DNA of 41,841 nucleotides from Hoylesella enoeca JCM 12259. GTDB lineage: Bacteria; Bacteroidota; Bacteroidia; Bacteroidales; Bacteroidaceae. The notes beneath the pieces were generated by a model. It ran no database searches. It worked only from the letters and a program-made list of their open reading frames with translations, and was not told where the DNA came from. The DNA is taken from assembly GCF_000613405.1 (NCBI RefSeq), contig NZ_BAIX01000018.1, forward strand, positions 1-41,841, given 5' to 3'. The position numbers were made by a program, and so were the translations under genes. Of the stretch, positions 36,287 through 41,841 are shown piece by piece (within the stretch, counting starts at the first letter, position 1; each line of letters begins with the position of its first letter).

Positions 36287-36391
36287 GTAGTTGACAAGTG
36301 AACGAGTAGACCGGTGAACAAGGGGAAAAAGGGATTATCTAAGTCATTATAAGGCCCCAACTATTTGTCAATCCGATTTCTTGTCAACTAC
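36287..36391. repeat. 12-bp inverted repeat between hutU and hutH
   Basis: GTAGTTGACAAG (36287-36298) and CTTGTCAACTAC (36380-36391) are perfect inverted repeats 81 bases apart. Related words (GTTGAGTAG, TTTGTCAATC) lie inside. This fills the unusually long gap in an otherwise tight operon and could be a small repeat insertion, or an RNA hairpin that alters hutH expression. Confidence 0.6.
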
Positions 36392-36419
36392 CAACAGAAC
36401 TTATCAAACAAACTTTCGA

Positions 36420-37912
36420 ATGAAGATTCATCAAATCAGTGCCGATCATCTCACGATAGAGAAGATCGATGAAATCATTACCCGCGGTTACAAAATCGAA
36501 CTGAGCGATGACGCCAAAGCACGAATCGTGAAGTGTCGGGAATATTTAGACAGCAAGATGAACGTAAGCAACCGCCCCATTTACGGTGTAACCACGGGCT
36601 TCGGATCGCTTTGCCACATCTCGATCGATGCCGACCAGCTGTCTCAGTTACAGAAAAACTTGGTAATGTCGCACGCTTGCGGCACGGGCGAACGTATGCC
36701 CAACGAGATCGTCAAGATAATGATGCTGCTCAAAATACAGTCAATCAGCTATGGGTATTCAGGCTCAAAGCTCGACACCGTGCAGCGACTCGTCGACTTT
36801 TTCAATAACGATGTCTACCCCATTATCTATCGCCAAGGGTCGCTCGGAGCGTCGGGCGACCTCGTTCCGCTGGCCCATCTCAGTTTGCCTTTACTCGGAT
36901 TGGGCGAGGTAGAATACCAAGCAAAGTGATAACAGGTGCCGAACTCTGTCAGAAATTCAATTGGAAGCCCATTGAATTGGGCTCGAAAGAAGGTTTAGCA
37001 CTGCTCAACGGCACGCAGAATATGGCCGCTTTCGGCATATGGGCATTGATTTGGGCAGGTAAAATGCTTGATTGGGCCGACCGCATAGCAGCTATGTCGC
37101 TTGACGCTTACCAAGGATTGGTAGAGCCTTTCACGCCAGCTGTCCATCGGGTAAGGCCCCATCGCGGCCAAATGGATACAGCCGAGCGGATGAGAACGCT
37201 TTTGGAAGGCAGCGAAATAGGCCAACTCGCCAAACCTTATGTGCAAGATCCCTATTCGTTCCGTTGCATTCCGCAAGTACACGGAGCCTGCAAAGACACC
37301 TATCAGTATGTAAAATCGGTCTTGGAAGTAGAAATCAATGCAGCAACCGATAATCCGACGGTGGTTCCCGAAGAAGACATTATCATCTCATCGGGCAACT
37401 TCCACGGCGAGCCTATCGCTCAACCGATGGACTTCTTAGCCATTGCACTAACCGAACTCAGCAATATCTCCGAGCGCAGAATATATAAATTAGTATCGGG
37501 AACACGCGGTTTGCCGAGCTTCCTCGTGGCCAATCCCGGCGTGAACAGCGGCTTTATGATTCCCCAATACACGGCAGCCTCGTTGGTAAGTCTTAGTAAA
37601 CAGCTCAGTACACCGGCTTCCGTAGACAGCATTCCATCAAGTCAGGGGCAAGAAGATCACGTGAGTATGGGGGCAAATGCGGCCACCAAGCTGTGGAAAG
37701 TGGTACAGAACACTGAGCGGGTATTGGCCATCGAGCTTTTCAATGCAGCTCAAGCATTAGAATTCCGACGCCCGATGAAATCGTCGCCGGCCATCGAAAA
37801 GATCTTCGCCGACTATCGACGGGTAGTTCCTTTCGTTGCAGACGACACCGTGATGTACCCCTTAATCGCTGCCTCTGTTCAATTCTTGGAAGATGAATTT
37901 ATTAATAACTAA
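36420..37912 (+). pseudogene. hutH: histidine ammonia-lyase, split by an apparent -1 frameshift
   Basis: The start ATG 36420 opens MKIHQISADHLTIEKID. Tyr55 lies in IYGVTTGFG, and Ala144-Ser145-Gly146 in GSLGASGDL form the MIO cofactor. The frame stops at 36929 after LGLGEVEYQAK; the continuation VITGAELCQKFNWKPIELGSKEGLALLNGTQ is in the next frame to 37912. One missing G near 36921 (QAK-stop should be QGKVITG) restores a 497-residue enzyme, the usual length. It deaminates histidine to urocanate. The rest of the protein is well conserved, so a sequence error is likely. Confidence 0.9.
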
Positions 37913-39139
37913 CATCGGAATCCTTGCAGGCATCAGGCGAAAAGGTCGTCTGCGCCTGCAAGGAAAAGAAATGCAAGAGCTTGAAACCTTGCAAAACGCT
38001 TACCTCCTTGTGGACGACGATAAGGTGAAAGACTACGGCTTGATGGACGAGCTGTCGAAAATCGACTTGCCGGAGAGCATCACTGTTGAAGACGCCAAGG
38101 GCGGAACAGTGCTCCCTACGTGGTGCGACTCTCACACACACATCGTTTATGCAGGCAGTCGCGAGGGCGAATTTGTCGACAAAATACGCGGATTGAGCTA
38201 CGCAGAAATAGCCCGTCGCGGTGGCGGAATCCTCAATTCGGCCGACCAACTACACGAGATGGGCGAAGACGAACTGTTCGAGCAGGCGATGGTACGTGTA
38301 AACGAAGTGATCAGCAAGGGCACCGGATGCATCGAAATCAAGTCGGGCTACGGACTGAACACGGCCGATGAGCTGAAAATGTTACGTGTCATACGCCGCA
38401 TCGGCCAGTCGTCAGCCATTCAGGTTGTGCCTACTTTCCTTGGTGCCCACGCCGTGAGCCGTGCCTATTCGGGCCGACAGAGTGCGTATGTAGATATGTT
38501 GATCGAAGAGATGATTCCCGAAGTGGGGCGCCAACAGCTTGCAAAGTACATCGATGTGTTCTGCGATGAGGGGTTCTTCACCGTCGAAGAGACAGCCCGA
38601 ATATTAGAAGCGGGCGCCGATGGGGGCTTCTTCCCAAGATTCACGCAGAAGAATTGGCTCCTTCGGGAGGCGTAGCGGTGGGCGTAGAACACGCCGCACT
38701 CTCGGTAGATCACCTCGAAAGTATGGACAAACGAGGCATTGCAACGCTACAAGGAAGCTCCACGATGCCCACGTGTCTGCCTGGAACGTCGTTCTTTTTG
38801 AACCTACCCTTTGCCCCGGCACGTGCTATGCTCGATGCGGGTTTAGGCATAGCAGTGGCCAGCGACTATAATCCGGGCTCCACACCATCGGGAGATATGA
38901 AGTTCATCATATCGCTTTCGTGCATCAAAATGCGGCTAATGCCAGCCGAAGCCATCAATGCTGCTACCATCAACTCGGCTTATGCAATGGGCGAAAGCAG
39001 CACATTCGGCTCGTTAGACATCGGTTATACTGCCAGTTTCATCATCACCCATCCCATTCCCGGCATCGATTTCATTCCTTACGCTTATACAACTCCTATC
39101 ATCGAAAAGGTTTATTTACGCGGGAAAAGAGTGGTCTAA
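37893..39139 (+). pseudogene. hutI: imidazolonepropionase, split by an apparent -1 frameshift
   Basis: It overlaps the end of hutH by 20 bp. The first frame shows the amidohydrolase metal motif CDSHTHIVYAGSR and later TFLGAHAVSRAY, but derails after AGADGGFFP at about 38635; the family sequence KIHAEELAPSGGVAVGVEHAALSVDHLE continues in the next frame to 39139. Adding one C to the CCC at 38633-38635 gives a 415-residue protein of normal length. It hydrolyses imidazolonepropionate to formiminoglutamate. Last gene of the operon. Confidence 0.9.
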
Positions 39140-39189
39140 GCAAAACGACTCTCTGTCGACCTGTGATCCGACAGATACAAACACGAAAA

Positions 39190-39250
39190 CGACTAACCGT
39201 TACTTGCGACGCGTTTAATGATCAAACGCAGTGCAAATAACGGTTAGTCG
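39190..39250. terminator. 61-bp imperfect palindrome between hutI and rpoD
   Basis: CGACTAACCGTTA (39190-39202) pairs with TAACGGTTAGTCG (39238-39250); TTGC/GCAA and GCGTTT/AAACGC are nested inside with small mismatches. It lies between convergent genes and may end both transcripts, though no T run is present. The right arm belongs to the 22-bp-spaced motif (a further copy, CGGTTAAT, at 39263). Confidence 0.6.
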
Positions 39251-39294
39251 CGTTATAAACAGCGGTTAATTACAAGCTAACTTAGCACCAATGC

Positions 39295-40167
39295 CTATCC
39301 CAAATACTTCGTCAACACATGGGCATAACCGCTTTCACGAACCTTGAGAATGCTCCGTTCACGAATCTGACGCACTCGCTCGCGCGTCAATCCAAGTTCG
39401 CTGCCGATCTCTTCAAGCCCTTTCTCATGACATCCGATGCCGAAACACTCGCGAAGAATAATCACTTCGCGCTCTTTAAGCACCTTGCGAAGCACATTGT
39501 TAAGTTCCTGCGCCATCGATTCAAAGTCAACCAAGCGATCGGCCCTGCTGTCATCGTCCGACTCCATGACGTCGGCCATACTGTTGTCGTCGCCTTCCTG
39601 AAAAGGCGCATCAATGCTCATGTGATGATTGTCGGCCTTGATGCTCTGCTCGATCTTCTCTTCATCGATATTCGTAATCGCTGCCAGCTCGCTCACCGAA
39701 GGCTTGCGCATGTGCTCTTGTTCAAACTTGCTGATCTCACTATTGATCTTCGAGAGTGCCCCAACTTGATTTAACGGCAAACGAACAATGCGACTTTGCT
39801 CGGCAATAGCCTGCAAAATGCTTTGCCGAATCCACCAAACGGCATAAGAAATAAATTTGAAGCCGCGCGTCTCATCAAACTTCTCGGCAGCCTTCACCAG
39901 CCCGATATTCCCTTCGTCGATGAGATCCGTGAGCGAGAGTCCTTGATGTTGATACTGCTTAGCAACAGAAACCACAAAACGAAGATTGGCCTTCACCAGT
40001 TTCTCTTTCGCTCGTTCGCCTGCGGCTCCACCCTTACGGATAGCCTGCGCCAGCTCAATCTCTTCCTCAATACCGACCAACGGCTCGCGTCCGATCTCCA
40101 CAAGATACTTGTCAAGAGCCTCACTCGAACGATTGGTTATGCTCTTCTGAATCTTTAATTGTCTCAT
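39295..40167 (-). CDS. rpoD: primary RNA polymerase sigma factor RpoD/SigA
   Basis: A 290-residue protein. Region 1.2 (ITNRSSEALDKYLVEIGREPLVGIEEEIELAQAIRKG), region 2 (ANLRFVVSVAKQYQHQGLSLTDLIDEGNIGLVKAAEKFDETRGFKFISYAVWWIRQSILQAI), region 3 (VSELAAITNIDEEKIEQSI) and region 4 (KEREVIILRECFGIGCHEKGLEEIGSELGLTRERVRQIRERSILKV) are all visible. The missing long region 1.1 and the short length are typical of the Bacteroidota primary sigma factor, which recognises the -33/-7 promoters seen across this window. Confidence 0.96.
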   Translation of the reverse strand: MRQLKIQKSITNRSSEALDKYLVEIGREPLVGIEEEIELAQAIRKGGAAGERAKEKLVKANLRFVVSVAKQYQHQGLSLTDLIDEGNIGLVKAAEKFDETRGFKFISYAVWWIRQSILQAIAEQSRIVRLPLNQVGALSKINSEISKFEQEHMRKPSVSELAAITNIDEEKIEQSIKADNHHMSIDAPFQEGDDNSMADVMESDDDSRADRLVDFESMAQELNNVLRKVLKEREVIILRECFGIGCHEKGLEEIGSELGLTRERVRQIRERSILKVRESGYAHVLTKYLG

Positions 40168-40223
40168 TATCTTTTATCCCCCAAAGTGATCTAGTACCTT
40201 ATTATTCCTTTATAAAAGGGGCA

Positions 40224-40255
40224 CAAAGATACAAAGAAACATTTATATAAACAAA
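40224..40255 (-). promoter_or_regulatory. promoter of rpoD
   Basis: On the minus strand TTTG (40255-40252), 20 bases, then TATCTTTG (40231-40224), a perfect -7 element. Initiation near 40217 leaves a leader of about 50 bases before the rpoD ATG. Confidence 0.65.
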
Positions 40256-40325
40256 TTTGGAAATGAGGAATTAGTTGCACTCGTGCGCAATCATAAATCA
40301 AAAGTCTGCCTACCGCAGCAAAGTA

Positions 40326-40395
40326 AAAGGGTGAAAAGAAGCTACCCCAGCCATCTTCTCACCCTTTCCCCGGTTAATTCATCTTTTCACCCTTT
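40326..40395 (-). terminator. terminator region of the DUF6261-like gene
   Basis: AAAGGGTGAAAAG (40326-40338) is a perfect 13-bp inverted repeat of 40383-40395, and CTTCTCACCCTTT at 40355-40367 is a near-identical alternative partner. On the minus strand the last hairpin arm reads CTTTTCACCCTTTTACTTT, T-rich as a terminator should be. One arm overlaps the end of the gene at 40387. Confidence 0.6.
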
Positions 40396-41299
40396 CACTT
40401 CTTTCAGCTCATCCTTCTCGCGCACAACCCACATCGTCCGCTTCGGATCGGTGGTGTACGCCAATTCATAGGCTTTGCTCTTGCCAGTTCCTTTGGTTTT
40501 GCCGGTGAACTGTAAAACGTTGGGGGCGATGCCGTTGGCTTCTTCGAACTGGCGGATCAGCGGCTCGAGTTCTTTGCGCAGCTCGGCGAGTTGTTTCTCG
40601 GTCCGTGCCTTGTTCGTGGCAACGCGACCGCTCAACAATGTTTGCCGATTGGTCACTAATGTGTTGTATTGCTCGATAAGTTGGTAATCGGGGCCGACGG
40701 TTCAAGATCGTTGAGCGAGTTGATGCGCAGCAAGACGGCATCAAGAGCACGATCGACAGCCGTGCGAAGTTCTTTTACGTCGAGCGATGCTGAGCCGGCT
40801 TTGATACGGGTGTGGAAGCGCGTGTCAAACTCTTTATTCGTGCGATCTAATCGGCGAACGGCTGCCAGCGCGCCTAATTTAGTAACGGCAGCGGCGGCGG
40901 GCGCGGCGTTGAGATCAGTTATCAAGTTTTTGATCATGCCCGTCTCCTTATCGTAGTTTTCGGCAGCAGCGCGCGGATAGCGGCTCATCACTTCGGCCAG
41001 CACTTTGGCGGCCGCGATGGTGGCCTTATCCTCGCTTCGTTTCTGCATTTCGACGAGCAGGCTCAAGGCATAATAAGCATTATCGCGCGCGTTGTCGAGC
41101 AACTCGAGCTCTTCGGTGCCGTCGAGCACGCGGGGCTGGTTGAGTGCCAAATCCTCCTTATCTACAGCGGCCTTAAGCGGGGCCAACACCGCCGTTAGTT
41201 TTGGCACATTCGCTCGGTACAAAGCTGCAGCACGCGCCCAGCAAACTGAAAATGCTCCATGTTTTGGAGTCGACTCCTCATAAAATCTTTTAATTTCAT
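40387..41299 (-). pseudogene. DUF6261-like protein, split by two apparent -1 frameshifts
   Basis: Three frame segments form one protein. From ATG 41299 it reads MKLKDFMRSRLQNMEHFQFAGRVLQLCTE; a missing base near 41213 shifts it to ANVPKLTAVLAPLKAAVDKEDLALNQPR...SLNDLEP; a second near 40700 shifts it to VGPDYQLIEQYNTLVTNRQTLLSG, ending at 40387. Restoring both gives about 304 residues. It is alpha-helical, rich in Ala, Leu and Glu, with no transmembrane segment, and the opening resembles the DUF6261 group of Bacteroidales. No function is known. It is transcribed toward rpoD. Confidence 0.65.
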
Positions 41300-41372
41300 A
41301 GTTTTGTTGTTTAGGAAGTTAATATTTGTAGTTTATAAAAGGTTTGAAAGGTCGTTTTCTTTGTTTTGAGGT

Positions 41373-41552
41373 CGGCGTAGGAGTACGACGGCTCCAAATT
41401 GCTGTCTTCGGCTCGTCGTAGAGGTACGACGGGTTCCCGGCACTGATTTCTGCCTCGCGTACCCCTACGCCGCGTTCTTTTTACCGTTTTCGGCCCGTCG
41501 TAGGGATACGCCAGCTTCCCATCACCAATTTGGGTCCGTCGTACCCCTACGC
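41373..41552. repeat. second 41-bp-period array, upstream of the DUF6261-like gene
   Basis: Five cores start exactly 41 bp apart (GTA at 41377, 41418, 41459, 41500, 41541). The best core is CGTCGTAGAGGTACGACGG; others are GTAGGAGTAC, GTACCCCTAC (twice) and GTAGGGATAC, so the near-palindromic core occurs in both orientations. The 22-24 bases between cores vary but often end CGGCTC, CGGCCC or GGGTCC. The array lies between two minus-strand genes, upstream of the DUF6261-like start. Confidence 0.9.
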
Positions 41553-41557
41553 TGAGA

Positions 41558-41841
41558 TTAATACTTCACGAAGGGGCGAACGCGGTAGTTGCCCATAGCA
41601 CTTTTATACTGTCCTGATCCCCATTGTACAGACCTCTCAATGAATAAGAAAACAGTTTCGGCCCATTTGTCTTTGATCTCTGAACTCGTCCAATATTCTT
41701 TGTAAGGAATAAGTGCTGTTCCACCCACTTGTGTAAATGTACTAGCGAATAAATTACCATACCAGTCATAGTACTGAAGAACTTGTGGTACTGCCGGTAT
41801 GTTGGCAAAACCTAAAGAGAATGGCATTTTCCAATCACTAG
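41558..41841 (-). CDS. C-terminus of a surface-protein-like gene entering from the right edge
   Basis: The frame is open to the window edge (reads SDWKMPFSLGFANIPAVPQV...) and ends at 41558. The sequence ALIPYKEYWTSSEIKDKWAETVFLFIERSVQWGSGQYKSAMGNYRVRPFVKY resembles the C-terminal domain of DUF1566/fibrobacter-paralogue type proteins (tryptophan-rich YWTSSE, later YRVRPF). These are often extracellular or lipoproteins of Bacteroidota. The start and the rest of the gene lie outside. Confidence 0.6.
   Translation of the reverse strand, partial: SDWKMPFSLGFANIPAVPQVLQYYDWYGNLFASTFTQVGGTALIPYKEYWTSSEIKDKWAETVFLFIERSVQWGSGQYKSAMGNYRVRPFVKY

Noticed and set aside
41373..41552. Possible CRISPR array (short repeats with variable spacers)
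   Set aside because: Cores are only about 10-18 bp, vary and occur in both orientations, spacers are similar to each other, and no cas genes are present.

Overview
The window looks like a chromosomal segment of a Bacteroidales bacterium (phylum Bacteroidota). The support is direct. Many genes are preceded by the Bacteroidota promoter pattern (TTTG or TTG, 19-20 bases, TAnnTTTG) and few by a Shine-Dalgarno sequence. The primary sigma factor is the short 290-residue type, urocanate hydratase is the long 669-residue type, and the inserted element carries Bacteroides-type integrase, DUF3408 and mobilisation genes. I cannot name the genus with confidence.

Positions 1-15,532 are core information-processing genes. 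They are an unknown gene running off the left edge, rpsU, a XerC-like recombinase and hpf, then tRNA-Thr(TGT), tRNA-Tyr, tRNA-Gly, tRNA-Thr(GGT), tuf, tRNA-Trp, secE, nusG, rplK, rplA, rplJ, rplL, rpoB and rpoC. A terminator-like hairpin, a six-copy 41-bp tandem repeat with palindromic cores and a separate rpoBC promoter lie between rplL and rpoB. Positions 15,533-17,340 hold a small membrane-protein gene, a HigBA-type toxin-antitoxin pair and several intergenic copies of a motif repeated every 22 bp.

Positions of about 17.4-32.2 kb are a mobilisable integrative element with lower G+C. It carries two tandem IntDOT-like tyrosine recombinases, two helix-turn-helix (excisionase-like) genes, a VapE-like helicase, a TOPRIM primase, a DUF3408 protein, MobC and a MobA/MobB-type relaxase. 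GGTAAC sites at both ends look like integrase arm-type sites. No conjugation (tra) genes are present, so transfer would need a helper. The cargo is a compact unit: an ECF sigma factor fused in one reading frame to a transmembrane helix and a C-terminal outer-membrane beta-barrel; a radical SAM/SPASM-like enzyme; a Gfo/Idh/MocA oxidoreductase; and two small lipoproteins. A 14-bp motif is shared upstream of the sigma-barrel gene and of the radical SAM gene. This is the best candidate for an undescribed system.

Positions 32.5-39.1 kb are a histidine-degradation operon: fused ftcD (formimidoyltransferase-cyclodeaminase), hutU, hutH and hutI, which together would take histidine to glutamate with transfer of the formimino group to folate. 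Convergent to it is rpoD. The right edge has a minus-strand DUF6261-like gene, a second 41-bp-period array and the C-terminus of a surface-protein-like gene.

Six apparent single-base deletions break rplA, one lipoprotein gene, hutH, hutI and the DUF6261-like gene (twice). Because they hit unrelated conserved genes at short homopolymers, base-calling or assembly error is more likely than real decay.
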